From positions 682,001-746,000 of the forward strand of contig JAWHQI010000061.1 in the NCBI GenBank assembly GCA_033032865.1: DNA of 64,000 nucleotides. Reading direction: 5' to 3'. A program made the translations under genes and the position numbers. This document shows positions 10,401 through 22,510 of this stretch, in pieces (the first letter of the stretch is position 1; every line of letters begins with the position of its first letter). Under the pieces are notes generated by a model. It saw only the letters and a program-made list of their open reading frames with translations. It was not told the DNA's origin and searched no databases. This DNA is from Dactylorhiza incarnata (taxonomy: Eukaryota; Streptophyta; Magnoliopsida; Asparagales; Orchidaceae).

Positions 10401-10585
10401 TTTGGGTGGAGTGAGCCCTAAGCCTTGGGGGTTGACCCAATGGCTTGAAATGCTGGACATGGGTCCTTGGCAACAATATGCCTTCCCAAAAGTTATTTGG
10501 GATTTTTGGGTACAAAAATCCCAAGTTATGGAATTTACTAAATTACCCCTAACTTAGGTTATAAAATGAAAAGGGGGTCATATGA

Positions 10586-11778
10586 ACTTGGAATAATATG
10601 AGACTTAGGATCTGGTGTTTTTGGACTAATATGGTGCTATAATAATTTTCCCAGAAATTATTGAAGTCCTAACATAGCACTTGTAGTGTAAACCCTTATA
10701 CGCACACCAAATGTAATAAATGATAATTAAGGGTAAATATCACTTGGAATAATATGAGACTTAGGATCTGGTGTTTTTGGACTAATATGGTGCTATAATA
10801 ATTTTCCCAGAAATTATTGAAGTCTTAACATAGCACTTGTAGTGTAAACCCTTATACGCACACCAAATGTAATAAATGATAATTAAGGGTAAATATCACT
10901 TGAAATAATATGAGACTTAGGATCTGGTGTTTTTGGACTAATATGGTGCTATAATAATTTTCCCAGAAATTATTGAAGTCTTAACATAGCACTTGTAGTG
11001 TAAACCCTTATACGCACACTAAATGTAATAAATGATAATTAAGGGTAAATATCACTTGGAATAATATGAGACTTAGGATCTGGTGTTTTTGGACTAATAT
11101 GGTGCTATAATAATTTTCCCAGAAATTATTGAAGTCTTAACATAGCACTTGTAGTGTAAACTGTTATACGCACACCAAATGTAATAAATGATAATTAAGG
11201 GTAAATATCACTTGGAATAATATGAGACTTAGGATCTGGTGTTTTTGGACTAATATGGTGCTATAATAATTTTCCCAGAAATTATTGAAGTCTTAACATA
11301 GCACTTGTAGTGTAAACCCTTATACGCACACCAAATGTAATAAATGATAATTAAGGGTAAATATCACTTGGAATAATATGAGACTTAGGATCTGGTGTTT
11401 TTGGACTAATATGGTGCTATAATAAGTTTCTCAGAAATTATTGAAGTCTTAACATAGCACTTGTAGTGTAAACCCTTATACGCACACCAAATGTAATAAA
11501 TGATAATTAAGGGTAAATATCACTTGGAATAATATGAGACTTATGATCTGGTGTTTTTGGACTAATATGGTGCTATAATAATTTTCCCAGAAATTATTGA
11601 AGTCTTAACATAGCACTTGTAGTGTAAACCCTTATACGCACACCAAATGTAATAAATGATAATTAAGGGTAAATATCGCTTGGAATAATATGAGACTTAG
11701 GATCTGGTGTTTTTGGACTAATATGATGCTATAATAATTTTCCCAGAAATTATTGAAGTCTTAACATAGCACTTGTAG
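10586..11778 (+). repeat. 156-bp tandem array, left segment
   Basis: The start ACTTGGAATAATATGAGACT recurs at 10586, 10742, 10898 (one change) and 11054, a 156-bp period, with about 7.6 units before interruption by the gypsy element at 11779. The units are nearly identical. Each carries the gypsy target site TGTAG. Confidence 0.9.
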
Positions 11779-13855
11779 TGTAACACCCTGCCAGTACGAA
11801 AAGTATAACAGCAGGTCCGGCCGGGACCCCACGCCATACAAACCACACTAGCTAGGAGTTAAAAGATGATAACCAGAAAAGTAATAACAAAACGAGAGTA
11901 CAAAACGTAAGCGGAAGCATTAATTAAACCATTCAATTAGACATGTCCACTATCATAGGAATGAGTCCAGAAGTAAGAGTTACGGCCTTAGGGCCTTACA
12001 TCAAATCAATGTACAAAACTCCAAATAAAGCATACATCGGCACGCAGGCCGGCAATACATGAGATAACAGGAAAAAGGCTGGCCTTCAAGGGCCAACTCA
12101 GCAAAAGGACTAACGCCCGCTATTTCCCGCTAGGCTCACCTGCACCTGCATAAGAACATTCCACCAAGCGGCGACAAACAGAGTAACGGTCAGCGCAGCT
12201 GACCAAATTATAACGACCCCACCCCTTTCCCGGGGTGGCGGAGCTTCTACCATGCAAGCAAGCTACACTAGCAAGTGCTAATATAAAGAAGGTGCAACTA
12301 CACAAGGTGAGGTTTCAAGCACAATCAATCTTCTAGGTTGAGCATCAAAAGAAGGGAACCTAGGTATGCACATGATGTTGGTTGGGTTCACCCGAAGGTT
12401 CCCCACAACCACCTAAGCAATCGCATGAGGCTAAACATAATAGCAAATTCACAACACTCCACCCTAAGGGTCACAACTACCTTAGGTGGGAAACAAGAGC
12501 TTTTGGTCGGTCTAGGTATGACACCTTCCACGACCTCTCCCATGATCACACGGCTTTCATGAGGAAGAGACCTCTCGCCGATCTGCATGGAAACGGGTTC
12601 GGTTTAGCTTTGCCCGTGCTCTAATCGTCGCGATCTATCGCACGACGCGGGTACGGCTTCACCTCGGCCCGTAAGGGTTTAGCATTTTCAAGTGCTACAC
12701 TAATTATACGCTACGCACCTAACCCCTTTACAAGGATCTAGGCTTCACGAATTTTCAACAAGGGAGGTACATACGCTCCGCATCAATATCGTGGTGAAGG
12801 TTTGCCTTCATCCAAAACTCAAAGCATGGGGCTTTCGTAGGGATCTTCACAAGACGCCTACACTTAACTCCCGCAATACTATAAGTGAGTTCACGGAGTC
12901 ATTCTCCGGCACGCATTCTAGGCCTAACCTAAATGCAACGTCGCAAATCAAGCATCGCCGATTCGGGCTCACGGCCACGAATAGGCTTCACACAAAATGC
13001 CTAAATCCGCACGACTACCGGATTTTCTACATGCAATATGCCGGGGACGAACACAATCTACTCGGAGTCCCGAAGGACTTGAGGAAATCCTACACTTCAC
13101 CCATTTGGTGAAAGAGATACCTCATGCAAGCAAAGAAAGAGGAATGAATGGACAAATACAAGTCCAAAGTTCGGGAGGAAGAATCGTTACACTAGACGTG
13201 TTCTTCTTCGCCATGGATCCGAGATTCTACGCGGAGGGAAAGAACCGCACCGGGCTGCACTCTCCGGATCTGGAAACGGCTCGCGAAACGGAGCTCCGGA
13301 GCTCCGTCAATGGCGAAATATCCTCTTCTTCTTCCTTGCCCCCTTCTTCTTCCTCTAGCCTAGGAGAGAGAAACACTATGAAAGAATGAGGGTTTAATCC
13401 CTCTCCAAAGCCCTAAGACCCCCCAACATTAAATCCCAGCCGTTGGATCGAATTCCAAGAAATTTGATCGGTCGGATCCTCTTCTCCGCTCTAAATCGCG
13501 GAACAAAATAAACAGGGCGCACGATCACAGGCGCACGGTCAGCGGTCGTGCGCGACGAGGGCAATGGTCGTGCGCACTATCCGGGACAGAACTCTGAATT
13601 CTCGCGAATAAGCGCACGATCGTTGGCGCACGATCACTGGTCGTGCGCAAAGAGGGAAATGGTCGTGCGCACTGTCCGAGACAGAACTCGATTCTCTTCT
13701 GAATTAACGCACGATCGCTGGCGCACGATCACTGGTCGTGCGCGATGAGGCCACTGATCGTGCGCTAAGAGCAGACAGGGAAAATTCTAGCCTGCTTCAC
13801 GTGCTGCACTACCACTCCGCCTACTTCGCGGAACTACCAGATTTGGGGTGTTACA
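11779..13855 (-). mobile_element. 3' LTR of the full-length gypsy element
   Basis: 2077 bp, TGTAACACCCTG at the left edge and GGGGTGTTACA at the right. Its U3-proximal part (13519-13770) holds the GCGCACGA/TCGTGCGC palindrome module. The small open frames inside recur in the other LTR simply because the LTRs are copies, and I do not call them genes. Confidence 0.95.
13519..13770. repeat. GCGCACGA/TCGTGCGC palindrome module in LTR
   Basis: About ten copies of CGCACGA or its complement, several paired head-to-head, located about 85-337 bp from the 5' end of the LTR in element orientation. The matching copy in the other LTR is at about 20561-20812. A similar module is in the Athila-like LTR at 1786-2045. 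Confidence 0.85.
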
Positions 13856-13877
13856 ACTCCACCCTCCTTAAAAGAAT
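13856..13877 (-). promoter_or_regulatory. Polypurine tract of the gypsy element
   Basis: The minus strand reads AAGGAGGGTGGAGT directly before the 3' LTR, preceded by TTTCGGGACGAAATTC, the conserved word of Tekay-type elements. This tract would prime plus-strand DNA synthesis. Confidence 0.75.
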
Positions 13878-13919
13878 TTCGTCCCGAAATCCAGGAAACA
13901 GTAATAGCATAAACTACAG

Positions 13920-16900
13920 TTATACTTTACCTGAGGGAAAAAGCTCGGGATACTCCGCAAGTATCGTTTGCTCTCTCTCCCAAGAGAGCTCCTCTCGGCC
14001 GCAGTTATCCCACCGGACTTTTACCATCCGAATGGACTTGTTCCGCAGCTGCTTTACTTCGGTATCTTCGATGCGTAAAGGCTTGACTTTCGTCGACAAC
14101 CCACTATCGACCGGAACTTTGCCGACCGCAACGATATGAGTAGGCTCTTGCACTGCCTTCCTCAACACTGAAATGTGGAACACGTCGTGCAGACCGCTCA
14201 GCTCTGCAGATAGTACAAGCCGATAAGCCGCATCACCAACACGCTCCACGATCTCGAACGGTCCTAAGTACCTCGGACTGAGCTTTTTCAAGCGTCGAAT
14301 CCTTGATACCCCTTTGAACGGTTTGATCTTCAAGTAAACCCGGTCACCGACGGCAAACTCTAAGTTCCTATGTTTGGCATTGAAATACTTTGCTTGCCTA
14401 TCCTGGGCAACCAATAGCCTTTCGCGTATAGACCGGATCGTCGAAGTTGCTTCTTCAACATCCCTTCGCTTCAATAGCTTAGTATCGCCCGTTTCCGCCC
14501 AAGACAACGGCGTACGACACTTCTTACCATAGAGGGCCTCGAAAGGAGCCATCTTTATGCTGGCTTGGTAGCTATTATTGTAGGCGAATTCGATCATAAA
14601 GAGGTGATCCTCCCACCTCTTTCCAAAGTCTAGAGCGCACATTCGGAGCATATCCTCCATAGTCCTGTTGGTTCTCTCGGTCTGTCCATCCGTTTGCGGG
14701 TGGAAGGCCGTGCTGAACTTCAATTTTGTGCCCAACAGTTCATGGATAAGCCTCCAATCTTTCGATGTGAAACGCCCGTCACGATCGCTGACGATGCTAC
14801 GAGGGACACCGTGCAGTCTCACGATACTATCCACATAGAGCTTTGCTAGCTTCTCTACGGAATCATCCTTCCGGTTCGGAATGAAGTGTGATACCTTTGT
14901 CAAACGGTCCACGATCACCCATATGGCGTCGTTTCCATGTTGCGATCTCGGCAATCCGTGCACGAAATCCATCGAAATATCATCAAACTTCCACTCCGGA
15001 ATCGGCAAGGACTTCAGAAACCCACCGGGACGTTGACATTCCGCTTTCACCAACGCGCAAGTATGACACTTGGCCACGTAAAGGGCAATGTCTTTCTTCA
15101 TGCCCGGCCACCAGAACAGTTTCTTCATATCCATAAACATTTTAGTGCTCCCCGGGTGGATCGAGTACTTGGTATGATGAGCCTCGTACATCAACTCCGC
15201 CCGTAGAGTACCAACGTTTGGGATGCATAACCTTTCCTGCTTCCACATAAGGTCGTCTTCGAAGGAGAAATCAGCGTTTAACCCTTCAACGGTTTCCGCT
15301 TTGTATCGTTTCAAACTCTCGTCCAACTCCAATGCTTGTCGAACTCGGTCGGCAAGGTCGTAGTGAACTTCCGTTCAGTTCAAGCATGCTGAAGTAGACG
15401 TTCTCCTATCAATGCATATGATCTCCATTTCTTCTAGCTCACGGATTAGACGCTCATCGTGCATCAAAATCCAATTTGCTTGTGCGGGAGCCCGACGACT
15501 CAACGCGTCTGCAACTACGTTTCCTTTACCGGGAGTATATTTGATATCGAAGGTGTAGTCCCGAAGGAACTCCATCCACCTCCTTTGGCGCATGTTCAAC
15601 TCCCTTTGATCTAGTAAGAACTTGAGGCTCTTATGGTCGGTAAAGATATCGATCTTCACGCCATATAGATAGTGCCTCCAAAGTTTGAGGGCAAAAACCA
15701 CGGCCGCTAGCTCCAAATCATGGACCGGGTAATTCCTCTCGTGAACCTTCAGTTGCCGGGAGTCGTAGGCAATTACCTTCCCGAACTGCACTAGGACACA
15801 ACCCAAACCACTTCCTGAGGCGTCGCTATATATTTCGTAGCCTTCCGTACCTTGTGGCGAGCATAGAATGGGCGTCGTGGTCAGACGGCTCTTTAGCTCT
15901 TCAAAAGCTCGCGCGCACTCGGGCGACCAAACGAACTTATGATCCTTCCTAGTCAGTTTTGTGAGAGGAAGTGCGATCCTCGAGAAGTTTTCCACAAAGC
16001 GCCTATAATAGCCGGCAAGTCCTAAGAAACTTCGGACTTCCGCTACGTTTTTCAACAAAGGCCACGCTTGGATCGCTTCTATCTTCGACGGATCAACTGC
16101 AATTCCTTCGCCACTAACAACATGACCAAGGAATGCCACTGACGGTAACCAAAACTCGCACTTGGAGAACTTGGCATATAGCTGACTCCTCCTCAAGGTG
16201 CTCAGGACAGCGTGCAGATGCCCTACATGCTCCTCTTCCGACTGAGAGTATACCAAAATGTCGTCGATGAAGACGATCACAAATTGATCTAAATACTCTC
16301 GGAATGTCCTATTCATCAAGTCCATGAATACCGACGGTGCGTTGGATAGACCGAACGGCATTACCGTGAACTCGTAGTGTCCAAAGCGGGTACTGAACGC
16401 TGTCTTTGGAATGTCACATTCCCTTATTCGCAGTTGATAGTAGCCGGACCTTAGGTCTAGCTTGGAGTAAACCGTCGACCCCATCAGTTGGTCGAATAGA
16501 TCATCGATTCTAGGAATCGGATATCGGTTTTTCTCGGTCAACTTGTTTAGCTCTCTATAATCAATACATAGACGCAAGCTCCCATCCTTCTTTTTCACAA
16601 AGAGGACCGGTGCACTCCAAGGCGAGGAACTTGGACGTACGTAGCCTTGCTCTAGCAGCTCTTGCAATTGGACCTTCAACTCTGCCAATTCCTTTGGCGC
16701 TATTCGGTATGGTGAGCGGGCCACAGGTTTGGCACCTGGCACCAACTCGATACAGAAATCAATCTCCCGATGAGGCGGAGCCCCAGGGAGTTCGCTAGGA
16801 AACACGTCGGCGTATTCCGCTACAACTGGGACATCACACAACCTGGGCTTTGGCTCCGAAGCCTCCAACAAGGTGAAGAACAACTCGGCGCCTTTTCTCA

Positions 16901-17305
16901 CCGCCCTAACCACTTGGAGAGCAGACATCAGCGTCTTGCTCGCTCCTCGCATACCGGCGAATGTGGTTTCATCGTCGGTGTTCGTTCCCAGAGTGATTTC
17001 CTTTGTATTGCAATCTATGCATGCTCGCTGCTCCGAGAGCCAGTCCATGCCGAAGATCACATCGAATTCAGCTAACGGTAGTAACGACGCTTCCAAGTCG
17101 AAATCTTGACTTCCGATCCGCACCTTCACACGGCTCTTCCTATCCGCACTCATTCGAGATCCATTGGGTAGCACTACTTCCAATCTATCCTCTACAAAGG
17201 TAGACGGCACTCCGATTCGCACCACGAAGTCCTCGGACAGAAAAGAGTGCGATGCACCCGTATCGAATAGAGCTCTCGCCGGATAGTTGAAAATTAGGAC
17301 GAAAC
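13920..17305 (-). pseudogene. gypsy pol: protease, RT, RNase H, integrase, chromodomain (one in-frame stop)
   Basis: Second exon of the Gag-Pol gene. Protease DTG is at 17256-17264. Reverse transcriptase has '[12 protein letters not shown]' and the active-site 'FIDDIL' (about 16250-16275). RNase H has '[13 protein letters not shown]' and ends near '[11 protein letters not shown]'. Integrase has HHCC ('HHTKYSIHPG', 'CHTCALVKAEC'), 'SMDFVHGLPRS', 'IVSDRDGRF' and 'TDGQTERTN'. The GPF module is 'LSPRYLGPFEIVERVG'. The chromodomain tail is 'VKVRWDNCGREELSWE'. The only visible lesion is TGA at 15375-15377 between RNase H and integrase; both sides are in the same frame, so a single nonsense change splits an otherwise complete polyprotein. 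The chromodomain probably guides integration to heterochromatin. Confidence 0.93.
15375..15377 (-). other. In-frame TGA in pol
   Basis: Read on the minus strand as AAC TGA ACG. The frame continues without shift into 'TEVHYDLADRVRQALELDE' and integrase. A recent nonsense mutation is the simplest reading; readthrough cannot be excluded from sequence. Confidence 0.85.
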
Positions 17306-17388
17306 CTAATTGTACACAAATAACACATATAGTCGTACAACAGTAAGAATCATATACATAGCTGTAAAAGCTAACTTCTAATTCGTAC
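17306..17388 (-). other. Predicted gag-protease intron (83 bp)
   Basis: On the minus strand it begins GTACGAATTAG and ends CAATTAG. Splicing joins 'VVTG' of gag to '[19 protein letters not shown]' of protease in phase 1. Unspliced, gag ends at 17378. Site and phase match the intron at 3822-3909 of the rearranged gypsy element. Confidence 0.7.
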
Positions 17389-18598
17389 CTGTGACGACAT
17401 CGGTTTGTCGTATAGCTTCTTGTTGGCCAAGCGAATAGACTCTCGGCTGAGTCGGAATGTGTTGGGAGGCCGAAGACTCTGCCGCTTTGCCCTTTTCCGC
17501 AGCCCGAGCATAATCCACCGCTCGATTTGCCGCCTTTGGGGGACCACTCCGACACACCGCAGCTTTGTGTCCCACCTTCCCGCAGGTGAAACACGTAATA
17601 GGAGTCCGCGCGGTCGTGGCTCCCGAAACATTCGAAGAAGCTGGTTCCGCCTGTTTGAACTTCCGCTTGTTCCTTCTGAAGTCCGACTTGGACTGAGAGG
17701 CCGGCGCATGAAACTCGGGTTTCTTTACAACACTCTTTGCTTGTACCCTCTTCATGTCCAACTCCAAAGATCTGGCGGTTTGCACCATCACTTGGAAGCC
17801 AAACGTCATAGGGCCTGCAAGGAGCAGCCTCAACTCGTCCCGAAGCCCTTCATAGAATTTATTCGTCTTCGTCTCCTCATCCTCCACCAATGCCCCCGCA
17901 TAGCGACTCAGTCTGGTAAACTCATGTAAGTAATCGTCAACGGAGCGATCACCTTGAGTTAACCTCAGGAACTGGTTTTGTAACGCAATGCGTTGGGCAG
18001 AGGGGATAAACCGCTGGAGGAACGACTTTGAAAACTCAGCCATTGTTATTTCAGTAATGTCTCTATCGCCGAACTTGTGCAGTTCCTGCTCTTCCCACCA
18101 CAGCACAGCCTCTCCGTCAAGAAGGAAAGTGGCTAAGGTGACCATCATGGCTTCGTCCGTCGCCGTCGCCCTCAGAGTTCTTCTAACTCTTGACAACCAG
18201 TCTTCTGCCACCGTTGGGGACTCAGATCCGGAGAAGGTAGGAGGATTAAAGCTCAAGAAGTGCTTTAATTGTTGGTCACGCGCTCGCCCCGCAACTACTT
18301 GCGCAACTTGACGCTCCACCCTCGGTGCTAACGCCGGTTCTACTGCAGCTACTGGCACAGGGGCATCAACCCTCGGTGCTACCGCAGGTTCAACTGCAGG
18401 TTCAATTACCGGGGCCGCATCGGTAGTAGGCGTAGCAGGCTGTGCAAGCCTTTGCGGTTGAGCATTGATCATCGCGAAGACTGCTTCTGCGACCATTCTG
18501 ATCATCTCAGCCGAAGGAGTGGTCGCTGGCACCTCAGCCGACCCACTACTTTCAGCAGTGTTACGGGGTTGAGACCGCCCCGCAGCACTTCTAGTCAC
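17389..18598 (-). CDS. gypsy Gag (first exon of Gag-Pol)
   Basis: Open frame of about 403 codons from ATG 18598 ('[10 protein letters not shown]'). It has a disordered alanine/proline-rich N-terminus with 'VEPALAPRV' repeats. The retrotransposon gag domain follows ('[18 protein letters not shown]', '[11 protein letters not shown]', '[11 protein letters not shown]', '[13 protein letters not shown]', '[10 protein letters not shown]'), and then a CX2CX4HX4C zinc knuckle '[14 protein letters not shown]'. It forms the virus-like particle and packages element RNA. If the intron is retained the product is Gag alone (stop at 17378); if spliced it is Gag-Pol. Splicing could therefore set the Gag to Gag-Pol ratio. 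No break is seen in this exon. Confidence 0.9.
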
Positions 18599-18802
18599 CT
18601 ATAATCATGCAAGGCACAATTTAGTGACCCTAAACATATCAAACATCAATCATGGAACGCTCAGGTTCCGCAAACAAGTATGTTTTTTTCCATTCCTAAG
18701 TGGACATTCTTATTAGTTTTTGTCGTTTTAGGTGAATGCACAGCCCGTGCGCACCACCCCTTAAAAAGAATTCGTCCCGAATTCGCTAAACTACGGATCG
18801 AC

Positions 18803-18820
18803 GCCTTAAGTCCGATACCA
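18803..18820 (-). promoter_or_regulatory. Primer-binding site (initiator tRNA-Met type, diverged)
   Basis: The minus strand reads TGGTATCGGACTTAAGG three nt inside the 5' LTR. It matches the initiator tRNA-Met complement TGGTATCAGAGC at the first seven positions and part of the rest. Priming efficiency cannot be judged. Confidence 0.7.
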
Positions 18821-18823
18821 AAT

Positions 18824-20897
18824 TGTAACACCCTGCCAGTACGAAAAGTATAACAGCAGGTCCGGCCGGGACCCCACGCCATACAAACCACACTAGCTAG
18901 GAGTTAAAAGGTGATAACCAGAAAAGTAATAACAAAACGAGAGTACAAAACGTAAGCGGAAGCATTAATTAAACCATTCAATTAGACATGTCCACTATCA
19001 TAGGAATGAGTCCAGAAGTAAGAGTTACGGCCTTAGGGCCTTACATCAAATCAATGTACAAAACTCCAAATAAAGCATACATCGGCACGCAGGCCGGCAA
19101 TACATGAGATAACAGGAAAAAGGCTGGCCTTCAAGGGCCAACTCAGCAAAAGGACTAACGCCCGCTATTTCCCGCTAGGCTCACATGCACCTGCATAAGA
19201 ACATTCCACCAAGCGGCGGCAAACAGAGTAACGGTCAGCGCAGCTGACCAAATTATAACGACCCCACCCCTTTCCCGGGGTGGCGGAGCTTCTACCCTGC
19301 AAGCAAGCTACACTAGCAAGTGCTAATATAAAAAAGGTGCAACTACACAAGGTGAGGTTTCAAGCACAATCAATCTTCTAGGTTGAGCATCAAAAGAAGG
19401 GAACCTAGGTATGCACATGATGTTGGTTGGGTTCACCCGAAGGTTCCCCACAACCACCTAAGCAATCGCATGAGGCTAAACATAATAGCAAATTCACAAC
19501 ACTCCACCCTAAGGGTCACAACCTTAGGTGGGAAACAAGAGCTTTTGGTCGGTCTAGGTATGACACCTTCCACGACCTCTCCCATGATCACACGGCTTTC
19601 ATGAGGAAGAGACCTCTTGCCGATCTGCATGGAAACGGGTTCGGTTTAGCTTTGCCCGTGCTCTAATCGTCGCGATCTATCGCACGACGCGGGTACGGCT
19701 TCACCTCGGCCCGTAAGGGTTTAGCATTTTCAAGTGCTACACTAATTATACGCTACGCACCTAACCCCTTTACAAGGATCTAGGCTTCACGAATTTTCAA
19801 CAAGGGAGGTACATACGCTCCGCATCAATATCGTGGTGAAGGTTTGCCTTCATCCAAAACTCAAAGCATGGGGCTTTCGTAGGGATCTTCACAAGACGCC
19901 TACACTTAACTCCCGCAATACTATAGGTGAGTTCACGGAGTCATTCTCCGGCACGCATTCTAGGCCTAACCTAAATGCAACGTCGCAAATCAAGCATCGC
20001 CGATTCGGGCTCACGGCCACGAATAGGCTTCACACAAAATGCCTAAATCCGCACGACTACCGGATTTTCTACATGCAATATGCCGGGGACGGACACAATC
20101 TACCCGGAGTCCCGAAGGACTTGAGGAAATCCTACACTTCACCCATTTGGTGAAAGAGATACCTCATGCAAGCAAAGAAAGAGGAATGAATGGACAAATA
20201 CAAGTCCAAAGTTTGGGAGGAAGAATCGTTACACTAGACGTGTTCTTCTTCGCCATGGATCCGAGATTCTACGCGGAGGGAAAGAACCGCACCGGGCTGC
20301 ACTCTCCGGATCTGGAAACGGCTCGCGAAACGGAGCTCCGGAGCTCCGTCAATGGCGAAATCTCCTCTTCTTCTTCCTTGCCCCCTTCTTCTTCCTCTAG
20401 CCTAGGAGAGAGAAACACTATGAAAGAATGAGGGTTTAATCCCTCTCCAAAGCCCTAAGACCCCCCAGCATTAAATCCCAGCCGTTGGATCGAATTCCAA
20501 GAAATTTGATCGGTCGGATCCTCTTCTCCGCTCTAAATCGCGGAACAGAATAAACAGGGCGCACGATCACAGGCGCACGGTCAGCGGTCGTGCGCAACGA
20601 GGGCAATGGTCGTGCGCACTATCCGGGACAGAACTCTGAATTCTTGCGAATAAGCGCACGATCGCTGGCGCACGATCACTGGTCGTGCGCGAAGAGGGAA
20701 ATGGTCGTGCGCACTGTCCGAGACAGAACTCGATTCTCTTCTAAATTAACGCACGATCGCTGGCGCACGATCACTGGTCGTGCGCGATGAGGCCACTGAT
20801 CGTGCGCTAAGAGCAGACAGGGAAAATTCTAGCCTGCTTCACGTGCCGCACTACCACTCCGCCTACTTCGCGGAACTACCAGATTTGGGGTGTTACA
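18824..20897 (-). mobile_element. 5' LTR of the full-length gypsy element
   Basis: 2074 bp, partner of 11779-13855. Differences are mostly C/T and G/A, as expected from deamination of methylated DNA, plus one 3-bp indel near 19519. This LTR would drive transcription leftward through gag and pol. Confidence 0.95.
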
Positions 20898-20902
20898 TGT
20901 AG

Positions 20903-21440
20903 TGTAAACCCTTATACGCACACCAAATGTAATAAATGATAATTAAGGGTAAATATCGCTTGGAATAATATGAGACTTAGGATCTGGTGTTTTTGGACTA
21001 ATATGGTGCTATAATAATTTTCCCAGAAATTATTGAAGTCTTAACATAGCACTTGTAGTGTAAACCCTTATACGCACACCAAATGTAATAAATGATAATT
21101 AATGGTAAATATCACTTGGAATAATATGAGACTTAGGATCTGGTGTTTTTGGACTAATATGGTGCTATAATAATTTTCCCAGAAATTATTGAAGTCTTAA
21201 CATAGCACTTGTAGTGTAAACCCTTATACGCACACCAAATATAATAAATGATAATTAAGGGTAAATATAACTTGGAATAATATGAGACTTAGGATCTGGT
21301 GTTTTTTTGGACTAATATGGTGCTATAATAATTTTCTCAGAAATTATTGAAGTCTTAACATAGCACTTGTAGTGTAAACCCTTATACGCACACCAAATGT
21401 AATAAATGTTAATTAAGGGTAAATATCACTTGGAATAATA
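20903..21440 (+). repeat. 156-bp tandem array, right segment
   Basis: Continuation of the array cut at 11778; joined, the two parts give about 11 units, matching about 11 in the opposite arm (36148-37886). The last unit degrades into unique sequence near 21440. Confidence 0.9.
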
Positions 21441-22510
21441 TGAGACTCAGGTTTTGGTGTTTTTAGACCAGTGTTATGTCATGGTAATTTTCCCTGAGTT
21501 TATTGAGATCATAATCTATACTTGGTGTGTAAATCTCTATTTGCATATCTCCTACTTTTAATAGAAACTATGATTTAAGATTCCCTAGAGAATTCATGAA
21601 ATTAGGATATTAGGTTGTTAGACCACCACTCATTGCGAACCTATGGTAATAATTGGAACTCGTTTGGGTATGATGTGATCAAGATCGCACCATAGGAGCC
21701 AAATCTACATCAACCTCATTTCGATCCACGAATAGTGAAACTGATTTACATGAATTAGACCACCACTGACCTTCACACGTAGAACTATTAACTCTTTATT
21801 AACTATGAAGGTTCAGATTATTTGGGAGAGCATCTCTAAGGGCATCTTGGGAAATAAGGATTGGGGTGACTTTAGCAAGCTATAGGTGTATGAGTTTACA
21901 GTGATATGAAAAGGAGGTTAGACCTCGTCATGGGCCTCACACACACACAACTTGTCGTAGTGAGTGATTATATGAAAGTAGAATTGACCTTAGCCGGGTG
22001 AGCCATCTAGGGTAAGACTCAAGGGTGAAGTCGGAAAACATCTAAGGCAAACCCCAGGGTTAAGGATGCCGAATAATAAGAGTGTGGGTCCAAGAAAGGT
22101 TGAGAATGCTAATTGAATGTGTGCAGTTCCTCGGTGAAGAAGGGAACTCGAGATTAGAATGTGTCGACGGGAGAGTTAGCACCCGGTCACAATTGGTGGT
22201 GTTGGAGTTCAAAAGAACTCCCCCGCTCCTAAGAGCCAAGCTTAACTCATCTTAAAGAATTAATGTAATTGGAGAGAAAAATGGGGATCAAGAAAAAAGG
22301 GGGAGATACCAACTAGATTAAGTACCTTGGGAAGAGGAAGTTCGGGGTGTCAGCCCGTCACACTTCCTAGTACCGTTGCGAGCCCCTCACAAGGTAACCC
22401 TCCGGAAGTTCCAAGGCTAACCCTAAAGCTTCTAAGATCAACTAAATTATAGACAAAACTAGTTAAGTAGGAAAACCTGCCAAGTTAACTCCCATCCCGA
22501 ACTAGCACGG
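21441..22510 (+). other. LTR block E, no gene
   Basis: Unique non-repetitive LTR sequence without a supported open frame. The mirrored copy at 35385-36148 is close to it. A second mirrored copy at about 29413-30490 is clearly more diverged except toward its 29413 end. Confidence 0.5.

Larger units (their letters stand above)
11779..20897 (-). mobile_element. Full-length chromoviral gypsy element (Tekay-like)
   Basis: Two LTRs (11779-13855 and 18824-20897), each ending TGTAACA...TGTTACA, flank one coding region. A perfect 5-bp target duplication TGTAG lies at 11774-11778 and 20898-20902. Read on the minus strand the order is 5' LTR, primer-binding site, gag, intron, protease, RT, RNase H, integrase, chromodomain, polypurine tract, 3' LTR. 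I count about 19 substitutions and one 3-bp indel between the LTRs, roughly 0.9%, so the insertion is recent. It split a 156-bp array, and the opposite arm of the palindrome lacks it. Confidence 0.95.
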
